Numbered from the stretch's first letter, positions 40,813-50,222 are shown. The stretch is DNA of 64,000 nt from Methylobacterium sp. J-078 (GCF_022829285.1 NZ_JAKSYI010000120.1:62001-126000), one strand, 5' to 3'. A program made the numbers and translations. The notes: generated by a model not told the origin, from the letters alone.

Positions 40813-40926
40813 CGTCATTCCGGGGCGCCGAAGGCGAGCCCGGAATCCAGAGCCGCCGACAGCGTAAAGTCTTGCGCCACCTGCGTTTCTGGATCCCGGG
40901 CTCCGCTGCGCGGCCCCGGGATGACG
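40813..40926. repeat. Long imperfect palindrome (REP/BIME-like intergenic element)
   Basis: The outer arms CGTCATTCCGGGGCGCCG (from 40813) and CGCGGCCCCGGGATGACG (to 40926) are imperfect reverse complements, and inner arms GAGCCCGGAATCCAGA and TCTGGATCCCGGGCTCCG pair closely around a middle that contains the loop AGCGTAAAGTCTTGCGCC. This form of a 100-base foldback with GTCATTCCGGGG ends is a family of dispersed non-coding repeats in alphaproteobacteria. It lies between two divergent genes. Confidence 0.75.
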
Positions 40927-41004
40927 GCGTGCTGGGCGCGGATTCTCGAACATGGGGCATTCTTGTGGACCATCGCTGGACCACGGGAAGCGACTTGACC
41001 TCGC

Positions 41005-42879
41005 TCAGGCCGTGGCGCCCTCGATCTCGCCGCTGAGTTCCAGCCACTCCTCCTCGGCGGCCTCCAGAGCCGTGGCCGCGTCCGAGCGCATCTTCATCAG
41101 TTCGCCGGCCTTGGCCGGGTTGGCCTGGAAGGCGGTGCCGTCGGCCAAAGCCGCGTCGATCTTGGCCATGGCGTCGGCGAGCTTCTTCATCCGCGCCTCT
41201 ACGCCCTCGAGCTTCTTGCGCAGGGGCGCCAGCGCCACGCGGAGGTCGGCATTGGAGCGGCGCTCCACCGCCTTGGCGCCGCCGGTCGATTCGGCCGCGC
41301 TTGTCTGGGCTTCGCGCTCCGGCCCGGCGAGGACGTAGCGGCGGTAATCGTCCATGTCGCCGTCGAAGGCCTTCACGCTGCCGTTCGAGACGAGCCAGAG
41401 CCGGTCTGCGCAGGCCTCCACCAGGAAGCGGTCGTGGCTCACCAGGATGACGGCGCCCTCGTAGTCGTTGATCGCCTCCACCAGGGCCTGCCGGCTCTCG
41501 ATGTCGAGGTGGTTCGTCGGCTCGTCGAGGATGAGCAGGTGCGGCCCCTTGAAGGCGGCCAACCCCATCAGCAGGCGCGCCTTCTCGCCGCCGGAGAGCT
41601 GCGAGACCGGCGTCTCGGACTTGGTGCCCGAGAAGCCGAGGCGGGCGGCCGCCGCGCGCGCCTTGGATTCCGGCACGTCCGGCATCAGGTCGCGGACATG
41701 GGCATAGGCACTCTCGGCCGGGCGCAACTCGTCGAGCTGATGCTGGGCGAAGTAGGCGACCTCCATTTTCCCAGAGCGCCGCATTTCACCGCTCAAAGGG
41801 GGCAGGCGCCCGCCGATCAGCTTGCAGAAGGTCGACTTGCCGTTGCCGTTGGCGCCGAGCAGCGCCACCCGGTCGTCGGGGGCGAGACTGAGGTTGAGCC
41901 CCGAGAGCACGATCCGGTCCGGGTAGCCCGCCTGCACCCGCTCCATCGCGACGATGGGCGGGGAGAGCGGCCGCTCCGGGCTCGGCAGCCGGAAGGCCGG
42001 CACGTCGTCCTCGATCACAGAGGCGATGATCTCCATCTTGGCGAGGCGCTTGACGCGGGACTGGGCCTGGCGCGCCTTGGTCGCCTTGGCCTTGAAGCGG
42101 TCGACGAAGCTCTGGAGATGCGCCCGTTCGGCGTCCTGCTTCTGCTTCGCCTTGGCCTGGAGCACCCGCTTCTCGGCGACCTGCCGGGCGAAGCTGGTGT
42201 AGCCGCCCCGGTAGATGCTGAGCTTGCCCCGGTCGAGGTGCAGGATGTGGTCCACGCACTCGTCGAGGAGGTCGCGGTCGTGGCTGATGATCACGGCCGT
42301 GCGGGGATAGCGCTCCAGGTAGTCGTAGAGCCAGATGGTGCCCTCGATGTCGAGGTAGTTGGTCGGCTCGTCGAGGAGTAGCAGGTCGGGCTCGGAGAAC
42401 AGCACGGCGGCGAGCGCCACGCGCATGCGCCAGCCGCCGGAGAAGTCCGAGCAGGGGCGGCCTTGCGCCTCCGCGTCGAAGCCGAGGCCGTGCAGAATGG
42501 CCGCCGCGCGGGCGGGGGCGGAATGCGCCTCGATATCCACCAGCCGGGTCTCGATCTCGGCGCGCCGGATGCCGTCGGCGTGTTCGGCCTCCGCCATCAG
42601 GCGCGCGCGCTCGGTATCGGCGGCCAGCACCACAGCGTGCAGGGTCTCGGGGCCGGCCGGCGCCTCCTGGGCCACCGCGCCAATGCGCATGCCCTTGGGC
42701 ATCGACACCGTACCGCCCTCGGTGGGCAGCTCGCCGAGGATCGCCTTGAACAGCGTGGTCTTGCCGGCGCCGTTGCGCCCGACGAGGCCGACGCGGGCCC
42801 GGTCCGGGATGACGAAGGTAGCGCCATCGAGAATCAGGCGCTCGCCGATGCGATAGGTGAGATCGTTGACGCGGAGCAT
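41005..42879 (-). CDS. ABC-F ATPase (YheS/Uup-like)
   Basis: 624 residues with two ABC domains on one chain and no membrane segments. First domain: Walker A GRNGAGKTTL (about 35-44), signature FSGGWRMRVALA, Walker B LLLLDEPTNYLD. Second: Walker A GANGNGKSTF, signature LSGGEKARLLMG, Walker B LLILDEPTNHLD. Between them is a charged linker (AEKRVLQAKAKQKQDAERAH), and a coiled-coil tail (LRKKLEGVEARMKKLADAMA) follows. ABC-F proteins act on ribosomes in translation or antibiotic resistance. Lengths fit the YheS type. Divergent from the Crp gene. Confidence 0.88.
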   Translation of the reverse strand: MLRVNDLTYRIGERLILDGATFVIPDRARVGLVGRNGAGKTTLFKAILGELPTEGGTVSMPKGMRIGAVAQEAPAGPETLHAVVLAADTERARLMAEAEHADGIRRAEIETRLVDIEAHSAPARAAAILHGLGFDAEAQGRPCSDFSGGWRMRVALAAVLFSEPDLLLLDEPTNYLDIEGTIWLYDYLERYPRTAVIISHDRDLLDECVDHILHLDRGKLSIYRGGYTSFARQVAEKRVLQAKAKQKQDAERAHLQSFVDRFKAKATKARQAQSRVKRLAKMEIIASVIEDDVPAFRLPSPERPLSPPIVAMERVQAGYPDRIVLSGLNLSLAPDDRVALLGANGNGKSTFCKLIGGRLPPLSGEMRRSGKMEVAYFAQHQLDELRPAESAYAHVRDLMPDVPESKARAAAARLGFSGTKSETPVSQLSGGEKARLLMGLAAFKGPHLLILDEPTNHLDIESRQALVEAINDYEGAVILVSHDRFLVEACADRLWLVSNGSVKAFDGDMDDYRRYVLAGPEREAQTSAAESTGGAKAVERRSNADLRVALAPLRKKLEGVEARMKKLADAMAKIDAALADGTAFQANPAKAGELMKMRSDAATALEAAEEEWLELSGEIEGATA

Positions 42880-43060
42880 GGCGCGCTTGTGCGGGGTCGG
42901 GGCCTCACTGGCAAGCGCCCGGTGAGGTGCCCTGGGCCGGTGCCGGACGTTGGCGCGGACCTCGCATCCACGCCTATCGGCGGCCGAGCGGTCGTGAAAG
43001 CTTGACCCAGGAATTGCGCGGCGTATCGATCACTGTCGCATTGCGAAGGGGGCGGGACGC

Positions 43061-43753
43061 GTGACCACAGGACGGCTGACGACAATCCCGTTCTTCAAGG
43101 AGCCGGGAATCGAGCTGTCCGTCTATGAGACGCGCTGCCACTGGCGCCGTTTCGACGAGAACGAGGTGCTGGTCGATTACGACGACGTCTCCACGGACGT
43201 CTACTTCCTCGCCTCCGGCGAGGTGCGCATCCTCAACCGGTCGCAATCTGGCAAGGAAGTGATTCTTGGCGAGATGCGCGGCGGCGCCTTCTTCGGCGAA
43301 CTCGCGGCCCTCGACGGCATCGGCCGCTCGGCCAACGTGACCGCGCTGACCCGCGGCGAGGTCTGCGTCGTGCCCGCCCCCGTGTTCCGGCAGATCATCT
43401 TCGCCTCCGAGGCCATCGCGGACCGGCTGTTCCGCCTGCTGGCCAAGCGCGTGCGCGAACTGAACACCCGCCTGATGGAGCACGCGCTCCTCGACCTGCG
43501 CCACCGGCTCTATGCCGAGTTGCTGCGCCTGTCGGTCCCCCGCGCCGGCGGCGACGGCGAACGGGTCGTGACCCCGCCGCCCTATCACCACGTGCTCGCC
43601 GCCCGCATCGGCTGCCGCCGCGAGCAGGTGACGCGGGAATTCACCGTCATGGCCGCCGACGGCCTCATCGACCGGACGCGGGGCGCCCTGGTGATCCGCC
43701 GGCCCGACCTCCTTGAGGCCCGCGTGGCGGAAGCCCTGCGCGAGGACAGCTGA
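43061..43753 (+). CDS. Crp/Fnr-family transcriptional regulator
   Basis: 230 residues from GTG 43061. N-terminal cyclic-nucleotide-type beta-roll (about 1-140; STDVYFLASGEVRIL, GGAFFGELAALDGIGRSANV), dimer helix, and C-terminal Crp-type HTH around residues 165-225 with ARIGCRREQVTREFTVMAAD as recognition helix. The FNR cysteine set (four N-terminal Cys) is absent, so oxygen sensing by an Fe-S cluster is unlikely. It is 16 bases upstream of potA-like and is probably cotranscribed with the transporter, hinting at local control. Confidence 0.88.
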   Translation: MTTGRLTTIPFFKEPGIELSVYETRCHWRRFDENEVLVDYDDVSTDVYFLASGEVRILNRSQSGKEVILGEMRGGAFFGELAALDGIGRSANVTALTRGEVCVVPAPVFRQIIFASEAIADRLFRLLAKRVRELNTRLMEHALLDLRHRLYAELLRLSVPRAGGDGERVVTPPPYHHVLAARIGCRREQVTREFTVMAADGLIDRTRGALVIRRPDLLEARVAEALREDS

Positions 43754-43769
43754 GGGCCCGGCACCCGCC

Positions 43770-44852
43770 ATGGCGTCGACGCCTGTTCCTGGCCCGGCCG
43801 GCCTGCTCACCTGCGCCGGCCTCGGCAAGCGCTTCGGCACGCACGTGGCGGTGGCCGACCTCGACCTGACCCTGCAGCCCGGCGAGTTCGTCTGCCTGCT
43901 CGGGCCCTCGGGATGCGGCAAGAGCACGCTGCTCCGCCTGATCGCCGGGTTCGAAACCCCGAGCGCCGGCACGATCCACCTCGGCGGCGCGGACATCACC
44001 ATGGACCCGCCGCATCGCCGGCCGGTCAACATGATGTTCCAGTCCTACGCCCTGTTCCCGCACATGAGCGTGGCCGCCAATATCGCCTACGGCCTCTCCG
44101 GCCTCGGGCGTGCGGTCCGCCAGGCGCGGGTGGACGAGCTCCTGCGCCTGGTCCGCCTCGACGGGTTTGGCCCGCGCCGGCCCGACACCCTCTCGGGCGG
44201 CCAGCGCCAGCGGGTGGCCCTGGCCCGGGCCCTCGCGCGCTCCCCGCAGGTGCTCCTCCTCGACGAGCCGCTGGGCGCCCTCGACCGCGCCCTGCGCGAG
44301 GAGACGCAAGGGGAGCTGCGCGCCCTGCAGCGGCGCCTCGGCACAAGCTTCATCGTGGTCACGCACGACCCCGCCGAGGCCCTGGCGCTGGCCGACCGCA
44401 TCGGCGTGATGGAGGCCGGCCGCCTCGTGCAGATCGGCGACGGGGCGAGCCTCTACGAGCGCCCGGCCAGCCGCTTCGTCGCCGGGCTCCTCGGCGACGT
44501 GAACCTCATCCCCGGCCGGGTGCTGGGGCGGGAGCCCGGCGGGCTCGCCGGCCTCGACACCGCCCTCGGCCCCCTGCGCGCCCTCGGCGCCGCGGACGGG
44601 GAAGGCGTCATCGCCCTGCGGCCCGAACGGATCGCGCTGGCCCGCGCCCCGTCCGGGGACGAACCGGCCCTGCCCGGACAGGTGGTCGAGACGACCTATC
44701 TCGGCGACCGCATCCGGCTCCACGTCCGCATGGCCGACGGATCGGTCTGGCGGGTGAGCGCGCCCGCGGATGCGGAGAGCCCCGGCGTCGGCGAGAGCGT
44801 CCACCTGTCCTATCCGCCGGAGCGGGCCTGGCTGATGCCGGCGGCGACATGA
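43770..44852 (+). CDS. potA: Spermidine/putrescine-type ABC transporter ATPase PotA-like
   Basis: 360 residues from ATG 43770. Walker A LGPSGCGKST, Q-loop MMFQSYALFPHM, signature LSGGQRQRVALARAL, Walker B VLLLDEPLGALD, H-loop THDPAEAL; a TOBE domain fills the C-terminal third (VIALRPERIALARAPSGDEP). Subfamily members energise polyamine, or other small cation, uptake. The gene starts 16 bases after a Crp/Fnr regulator and overlaps potB by 4 bases. No PotD-like binding protein is in the window. Confidence 0.85.
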   Translation: MASTPVPGPAGLLTCAGLGKRFGTHVAVADLDLTLQPGEFVCLLGPSGCGKSTLLRLIAGFETPSAGTIHLGGADITMDPPHRRPVNMMFQSYALFPHMSVAANIAYGLSGLGRAVRQARVDELLRLVRLDGFGPRRPDTLSGGQRQRVALARALARSPQVLLLDEPLGALDRALREETQGELRALQRRLGTSFIVVTHDPAEALALADRIGVMEAGRLVQIGDGASLYERPASRFVAGLLGDVNLIPGRVLGREPGGLAGLDTALGPLRALGAADGEGVIALRPERIALARAPSGDEPALPGQVVETTYLGDRIRLHVRMADGSVWRVSAPADAESPGVGESVHLSYPPERAWLMPAAT

Positions 44853-45736
44853 GGCGGCTGCTCCCGGTCCTGCCCGCCCTCTGGCTCGCGGCCTTCGTGC
44901 TGATGCCGGTGATCCTGACCCTGAAGATCAGCCTGTCGACCCCGGCCACCGCGCAGCCACCCTACCTGCCGGTGCTCGACTGGAGCGCGGGGATCGAGGG
45001 CTGGGACAGCTTCCTCGAGGCCCTCGACTTCACCAATTTCGAGACGCTGGCGAGCGACGCCCTCTACCGCGACGCCGCCCTGTCTTCGGTGACGCTCGCG
45101 GCCATCGCCACCGCGATCCTGGCGCTGATCGGCACACCGATCGCCCTGGCGATGGCGCGCGCGCGCGAGCGCTGGCAGCCGCTCCTGGTCGCGCTCCTCA
45201 TCGTGCCTTTCTGGACGAGCTTCCTCATCCGGATCTACGCCTGGATCGCGATCCTGAAGCCGGAGGGACTTCTCAGCGCCGGGCTGATGAAGCTCGGGCT
45301 GATCGCGCAGCCCCTGGAGATCCTGAACACCCAAGGGGCGGTGCTGATCGGGCTGACCTACGCCTACCTGCCCTTCATGGTGCTGCCGCTCTACGCGGTG
45401 CTGACCAAGCTCGATCCACGCCTGCCCGAGGCCGCGGCCGACCTCGGCGCCGGGCCCGCCCGGGTGTTCTGGAGCGTGACCCTGCCGCTCGCCCGCCCGG
45501 GACTGGCGGCCGGAGCGCTGCTCTGCTTCGTTCCGATGGTCGGCGAGTTCATCATTCCGGATCTCCTCGGCGGCTCGGACACCCTGATGCTCGGGCGCGT
45601 GCTGTGGAGCGAGTTCTTCTCCAACCGCGATTGGCCCCTTGCCTCCGCGGTGGCGATCCTCGTCCTCGTCCTGGTGGTCGGCCCGCTGATCCTCTTCCGC
45701 GATGGCGAGGCGACCGCGAAGGAGCCCAGCCGGTGA
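44849..45736 (+). CDS. potB: ABC transporter permease PotB-like
   Basis: 295 residues. First TM ALWLAAFVLMPVILTLKISL, then a short periplasmic loop and five more helices; the EAA loop is EAAADLGAGPARVFWSVTLP. Pattern IPFWTSFLIRIYAWI and VPMVGEFIIPDLLGG match the PotB family. With PotC it forms the membrane channel. ATGA overlaps at both ends mark a coupled operon. Confidence 0.88.
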   Translation: MRRLLPVLPALWLAAFVLMPVILTLKISLSTPATAQPPYLPVLDWSAGIEGWDSFLEALDFTNFETLASDALYRDAALSSVTLAAIATAILALIGTPIALAMARARERWQPLLVALLIVPFWTSFLIRIYAWIAILKPEGLLSAGLMKLGLIAQPLEILNTQGAVLIGLTYAYLPFMVLPLYAVLTKLDPRLPEAAADLGAGPARVFWSVTLPLARPGLAAGALLCFVPMVGEFIIPDLLGGSDTLMLGRVLWSEFFSNRDWPLASAVAILVLVLVVGPLILFRDGEATAKEPSR

Positions 45737-46506
45737 GGGCCCTCGACCGCATCGCCCTGATTCTCGGCCTCGGCTTCCTCTACGCGCCGATCCTGATCCT
45801 GGTGATCTACTCGTTCAACGCCTCGGCCCTGGTCACGGTCTGGGGTGGGTTCTCGACGCGCTGGTACGGGGTGCTCGTCGCCGACGTTCCCCTGCGGGAG
45901 GCGGCGGGGGTCTCCCTCATCGTGGCGCTCGCATCCTCCGCTCTCGCTACAATGTTCGGGACCCTGGCGGCGCTCGCCCTCGACCGGGGCGGGCGCTTTG
46001 CCGGCCGCCGGCTCTTCACCGGGCTCATCTACGCGCCCCTGGTCATGCCGGAGGTGATCACCGGATTGTCGCTGCTGCTGCTCTTCGTCGGCTTCGGCCT
46101 CGATCGCGGCCTCCTCACCCTGGTGGTCGCCCACGCCACCCTCGGGCTCGGTTTCGTGGCGGTGATCGTCGGGGCGCGCCTGCGGGGCCTCGACCGGTCG
46201 CTGGAGGAAGCGGCGGCCGATCTCGGCGCGAATCCCGCCCGGGTCTTTGCCACCGTCACCCTGCCGCTGATCGCTCCGTCCCTGGCGGCGGCCTTCCTCC
46301 TCGCCTTCACTCTCTCCCTCGACGATCTCGTCATCGCGAGCTTCGTCTCGGGGCCCGGCGCCACGACCCTGCCGATGCGGCTCTACAGCCAGGTCAGGCT
46401 CGGGGTGAACCCGGAGATCAACGCCGCCTCGACGCTCCTCGTCGGCACGGTCACCGCCATCGTGCTCACCGCCTCGTGGCTGACCGGGCGCAGGGGCGTG
46501 GCCTGA
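45733..46506 (+). CDS. potC: ABC transporter permease PotC-like
   Basis: 257 residues from GTG 45733. Six helices; PotC signatures YAPILILVIYSFNASALVTV, GLIYAPLVMPEVITGLSLLL and the EAA loop EAAADLGANPARVFATVTLP, plus FTLSLDDLVIASFVSGPGAT. Last gene of the operon after potA and potB (4-base overlap). The lack of potD nearby means that the binding protein is elsewhere or the transporter uses a different one. Confidence 0.88.
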   Translation: MRALDRIALILGLGFLYAPILILVIYSFNASALVTVWGGFSTRWYGVLVADVPLREAAGVSLIVALASSALATMFGTLAALALDRGGRFAGRRLFTGLIYAPLVMPEVITGLSLLLLFVGFGLDRGLLTLVVAHATLGLGFVAVIVGARLRGLDRSLEEAAADLGANPARVFATVTLPLIAPSLAAAFLLAFTLSLDDLVIASFVSGPGATTLPMRLYSQVRLGVNPEINAASTLLVGTVTAIVLTASWLTGRRGVA

Positions 46507-46519
46507 GGGCCCGCCGGGC

Positions 46520-48379
46520 TCAAGGCGCGTAGGCGCGGGCGGCGGTCGGGAGCCTCAGGGCGTTCGGCGCCAGGACCGATCCACCGCGCGAGCCCGGTTC
46601 GGCGTCAGCGGACACGCCGCGCACGGCGAGGTCGTCGAGGGGGCCGCCGATCAGGAACCGTGTCGGCCTCGCCCGCGCGGCCTCCGTCGCCGGGCTCCGC
46701 GCCACCACCTCCGCCACCGCCTCGCAGCGTCGGTCGGGGAGGAAGACCCGACCCCGCAGAGAGGCGGAGAGGGCCTGTCCTTCGAGGGTTCCCTCGGTGA
46801 CCTGACCGACGCCGTCCGTGAAGCGCAGGCTCAGGGTCGCGCGCTCGAAGGCCGTGCGTCCGGCCCGGCGCACGGGAGCCCCGTGGAGAAGGACGGCCTC
46901 CGCGAGGTCGACCCCCACGAGGGTTCCGCCCTCGACGCCGAGGGCCGCGTGCCCGCCCACATGGCTCAGGAGCCGTTCCGCGGTCTCGCCGGAGCCTTCG
47001 GCCATGAACTGCCCCTGGGCCCGACCGGCCACCCCGTTCTCCTGGCGCAGCGTTCCGAGGAACGCGGCGAGGTCGAGTCCGTCGAACGCACCCTGGGCCC
47101 GCATCTCGGTGATCGCGGGATCGGCCGGGGAGGCGGTGAGGGCGAGGCGACCCTTCAGGGTCCCGGCCGCCAGGGTCGCGCGATTCAGGGCGGCCTCGAT
47201 GTTCCCGGCCCGTACCAGGACGCTCGCAGCCACATCCTCGGTGAGGATCGGTCCGAAGCGCGCAGCCCCCGCCGAGAGCCGCAAGTCGAGGTCGCCGCCC
47301 GTGAGCGGCGCCAGGGCGAGGCTTCGCGTCCGCCAGTCGGAACCCGCCCCTTCGCCGGCATCGAGGCCGAACATCCGCAGCACGTCGGCGAGGACGGGAG
47401 CGAGGTTCAGGCTCTCGGCGGCGAGCGTCGCCTGGATCGCGGGCCGGTTCCGGTCGAAGTCGACCGATCCGGCGCCCTCCAGCCGGTTGGCTCCGAACGT
47501 CACCTGGACGTTGGGCAGCAGAAGTTGGCGGCCGTCCACCTCGAAGCTGCCATCGAGGCCGAACCCCTCCACGAAGGGCGCGAGGGCGACCGCCCCCCCG
47601 GCCCAGGCGAGGGTCTCGGGCAGGGACCGCGTCAGGAACGTGCCCCGTCCGGTCATCCGGATGCCGTCTGCGTCGATGCGGCCATTGCCCTCGGCCGCCA
47701 GGTTGCCCGCCGCCCAGCTCGCCGTGAGGGCGAACGGACTGGCATCGCCGCCCAGCAGGTCGACCGGGCGCAGGCCCGTCACCGTGAACCGGGCCGGCCC
47801 AGCGTTCCAGGAGAAGCGCCCGCTGAGGTCAGCCTGAGAACTCCAGTGCGGCCAGGACAAGGACAGATCGATGTCACGGGCCGTCTGCGGCGTGCCGTCC
47901 CGCGGGTCGCTGCCCGTGGCGACCGCGCGGGATATGCTGATCCGGCGCGGATGCGCGGATCCGTCCGTCCCGAGGCGCGCCTCGAGCAGACGGACCGGCT
48001 CGGCCCAGCGGGTGTCCCCGGCCCCCGTCGGCAGCCGGATCGTGGCGCCGTCCAACGCGATGGTGTTCACGTCGATGCGCCCGGCGAGCAGGGCGACGAC
48101 GTTGAGCTGGAGCGAGAGGGCTCCGCCCTCCGCGAGGACGGGCCCCTCCGGGCTGCCCGAGGTCAGGCGTACGGCGCGAAAGCCGAGGCGGGGCAGGGGC
48201 AGGAGCGTGATCTCGACGGCGTCGGCTGCGTTCAGCACGACGCCGTAGGCGCGCGCGAGGTCCCGCGCTACGAACCGGTTCAGGTCCGGCAGGGCGACCG
48301 ACCAGGGCAGGCAGGCGCAGATGAGGCCGGCCGCGAGCGCCGCGGAACCGAAGCCTGTTATGATGCGGCGCAGCGGCAT
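46520..48379 (-). CDS. AsmA family protein
   Basis: 619 residues from ATG 48379 (frame continues upstream, but unlike coding sequence). N-terminal anchor (TGFGSAALAAGLICACLPW) is followed by PDLNRFVARDLARAYGVVLN, PLPRLGFRAVRLTSGSPEGP, ALSLQLNVVALLAGRIDVNT (the AsmA N-terminal pattern), then repetitive beta-strand periplasmic sequence. AsmA-type proteins bridge the membranes and affect outer-membrane composition and lipid transport. It is shorter than TamB encoded elsewhere in the window. Convergent with potC. Confidence 0.8.
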   Translation of the reverse strand: MPLRRIITGFGSAALAAGLICACLPWSVALPDLNRFVARDLARAYGVVLNAADAVEITLLPLPRLGFRAVRLTSGSPEGPVLAEGGALSLQLNVVALLAGRIDVNTIALDGATIRLPTGAGDTRWAEPVRLLEARLGTDGSAHPRRISISRAVATGSDPRDGTPQTARDIDLSLSWPHWSSQADLSGRFSWNAGPARFTVTGLRPVDLLGGDASPFALTASWAAGNLAAEGNGRIDADGIRMTGRGTFLTRSLPETLAWAGGAVALAPFVEGFGLDGSFEVDGRQLLLPNVQVTFGANRLEGAGSVDFDRNRPAIQATLAAESLNLAPVLADVLRMFGLDAGEGAGSDWRTRSLALAPLTGGDLDLRLSAGAARFGPILTEDVAASVLVRAGNIEAALNRATLAAGTLKGRLALTASPADPAITEMRAQGAFDGLDLAAFLGTLRQENGVAGRAQGQFMAEGSGETAERLLSHVGGHAALGVEGGTLVGVDLAEAVLLHGAPVRRAGRTAFERATLSLRFTDGVGQVTEGTLEGQALSASLRGRVFLPDRRCEAVAEVVARSPATEAARARPTRFLIGGPLDDLAVRGVSADAEPGSRGGSVLAPNALRLPTAARAYAP

Positions 48380-48751
48380 TCCACTCCATCCGGCAACCCA
48401 CCCGCGCGATGGTCCGCGCGATCGTCGATGGGGACGAGGCGCCCGGCGGCATGGCCGCGGCGGCGCGGGAGAGGCCCGGCGATCACTCTCCTGATATCCC
48501 GGGCGCGCCCGCTTGTCTCCCCGAGGCCGGTTCGCACGGAATCGCCATCCACGGGCGAGATCGCTCGAACGGCTTGTGCGGGAGGCCGGGACCGGCGCAA
48601 AGACGGGCCGGGACGATCCGGCACGATCCTGCCGATCGGCATGCGGCGGCGCGAGAAATGTAACCGTTGCACTGCCGCAAGGGCTTGGCAGGACCCGGCT
48701 TTCACGTGACGGTCGCGCGGACGAAGACGAAGACGGGACAGGAGGGCTTCC
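48380..48751. other. Intergenic region upstream of the CoA-transferase genes
   Basis: 372 bases between the divergent AsmA gene and scoA. An 84-residue frame (48409-48663, +) is low in coding features and not called. Probably holds both promoters; none recognised by eye. A strong Shine-Dalgarno (AGGAGG) precedes scoA. Confidence 0.5.
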
Positions 48752-49480
48752 ATGAAGAAGGTACATTCGGACGCAGCGTCGGCGCTGTCCGGCGTGCTGA
48801 AGGACGGCATGATGATCATGTGCGGCGGCTTCGGCCTCTGCGGTATCCCGGATGCGCTGATCGATGCGATCCGCGACTCGGGCGTGAAGGACCTCACGGT
48901 GGTCTCGAACAACGCAGGCATCGACGGCGTCGGCCTCGGCAAGCTCCTGGAGACCCGCCAGGTCGCCCGGATGATCTCCTCCTATGTGGGCGAGAACAAG
49001 GAATTCGCCCGGCAGTATCTCGGCGGCGAGCTCGCCATCGAGTTCAACCCCCAGGGCACCCTGGCCGAGCGCATCCGCGCCGGTGGCGCCGGTATCCCGG
49101 CCTTTTACACGAAGACCGGCGTCGGCACCCTGATCGCCGAGGGCAAGGACGTGCGCGAATTCGACGGCGAAGAGTACGTGATGGAGCGTGGCCTGTTCGC
49201 GGATCTGGCCATCGTGCATGCCTGGAAGGGCGATACCGAGGGCAACCTGATCTACCGGAAGACGGCGCGGAACTTCAATCCGATGATGGCCACCGCCGCC
49301 AGGATCACCGTGGCCCAGGTCGAGCACCTCGTGCAGCCCGGCGAGATCGACCCCGACACCATCATCACCCCCGGCATCTTCGTGAAGCGCATCGTCCACG
49401 TGCCGGTGCGCGAGAAGCGCATCGAGCAGCGCACCACCCGCAAGCGCGGCGAGCCCGCCGTGCCCGTCGCCGCCGTCTGA
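48752..49480 (+). CDS. scoA: 3-oxoacid CoA-transferase subunit A
   Basis: 242 residues (AGGAGG upstream). Starts MKKVHSDAASALSGVLKDGM, with MCGGFGLCGIPDALIDAIRD as the glycine-rich CoA-binding loop, and NNAGIDGVGLG, FNPQGTLAERIRAGGAGIPA, TGVGTLIAEG as in ScoA/AtoD. Subunits A and B form the enzyme that moves CoA from succinyl-CoA to acetoacetate, or related 3-oxoacids such as 3-oxoadipate. In this metabolism it likely serves acetoacetate and polyhydroxybutyrate turnover. Followed by subunit B after 24 bases. Confidence 0.9.
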   Translation: MKKVHSDAASALSGVLKDGMMIMCGGFGLCGIPDALIDAIRDSGVKDLTVVSNNAGIDGVGLGKLLETRQVARMISSYVGENKEFARQYLGGELAIEFNPQGTLAERIRAGGAGIPAFYTKTGVGTLIAEGKDVREFDGEEYVMERGLFADLAIVHAWKGDTEGNLIYRKTARNFNPMMATAARITVAQVEHLVQPGEIDPDTIITPGIFVKRIVHVPVREKRIEQRTTRKRGEPAVPVAAV

Positions 49481-49504
49481 GAGCCGAGCTCAAGGAGAAC
49501 CATC

Positions 49505-50164
49505 ATGGCCTGGACCCGCGAACAGATGGCCGAGCGCGCCGCACGAGAGCTGCAGGACGGCTTCTACGTGAACCTCGGCATCGGCATCCCGACCCTCGTC
49601 TCGAACTACATTCCGGACGGGATGTCGGTGCAGCTGCAGTCCGAGAACGGCATGCTCGGCATGGGCCCCTTCCCCTACGAGGGCGAGGAGGACGCCGACC
49701 TCATCAACGCCGGCAAGCAGACGATCACCGCGCTGCCGACCACCAGCTACTTCTCCTCGGCCGAGTCCTTCGGGATGATCCGGGGCGGGCACATCAACCT
49801 GTCGATCCTCGGCGCCATGCAGGTGGCGGAGAACGGCGATCTGGCCAACTGGATGATCCCGGGCAAGATGGTGAAGGGCATGGGCGGCGCCATGGACCTC
49901 GTGGCCGGCGTCAAGAAGGTGGTGGTGGTGATGGAACACACCGCCAAGGGCAAGGACGGCTCGGAGAGCCCCAAGTTGCTGGCAGCCTGCGACCTGCCGC
50001 TCACCGGCACCCACGTGGTGGACATGGTCATCACCGATCTCGGCGTCTTCACTATCGACAAGAAAGGTGAGGGCGGGATGACCCTCGTCGAGCTCGCCGA
50101 CGGCGTCACCGAGGACGAGGTCCGCCAGAAGACGACCGCCCGGTTCAGCACCAAGCTCGCCTGA
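49505..50164 (+). CDS. scoB: 3-oxoacid CoA-transferase subunit B
   Basis: 219 residues, with its own Shine-Dalgarno (AAGGAGAACC). LGIGIPTLVSNYIPDG and the catalytic Glu47 in LQSENGMLGMGP (the residue that forms the glutamyl-CoA thioester), then SSAESFGMIRGGHINLSILG and GAMDLVAGVKKVVVVMEHTA. Length and motifs match ScoB/AtoA. A terminator follows. Confidence 0.9.
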   Translation: MAWTREQMAERAARELQDGFYVNLGIGIPTLVSNYIPDGMSVQLQSENGMLGMGPFPYEGEEDADLINAGKQTITALPTTSYFSSAESFGMIRGGHINLSILGAMQVAENGDLANWMIPGKMVKGMGGAMDLVAGVKKVVVVMEHTAKGKDGSESPKLLAACDLPLTGTHVVDMVITDLGVFTIDKKGEGGMTLVELADGVTEDEVRQKTTARFSTKLA

Positions 50165-50189
50165 ACCAAACTTCGCTCGATCCGCGAAC

Positions 50190-50222
50190 AACCCGCCCGG
50201 TCTCGGCCGTGACGGGTTTTTC
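50190..50222 (+). terminator. Intrinsic terminator after scoB
   Basis: AACCCG (50190-50195) pairs with CGGGTT (50213-50218) and is followed by TTTC; it lies 26 bases after the scoB stop. Confidence 0.75.

Larger units (their letters stand above)
40564..41004. other. Intergenic region holding dispersed palindromic repeats
   Basis: 441 bases between the hydrolase and the ABC-F gene; no gene found. Contains a CCTCTCCCC/GGGGAGAGG hairpin near 40700 and a long imperfect palindrome at 40813-40926, described below. Confidence 0.7.

Noticed and set aside
48380..49399. Extension of the AsmA frame upstream to 49399
   Set aside because: It runs antisense to scoA and has no AsmA-like sequence; ATG 48379 opens a normal membrane anchor.
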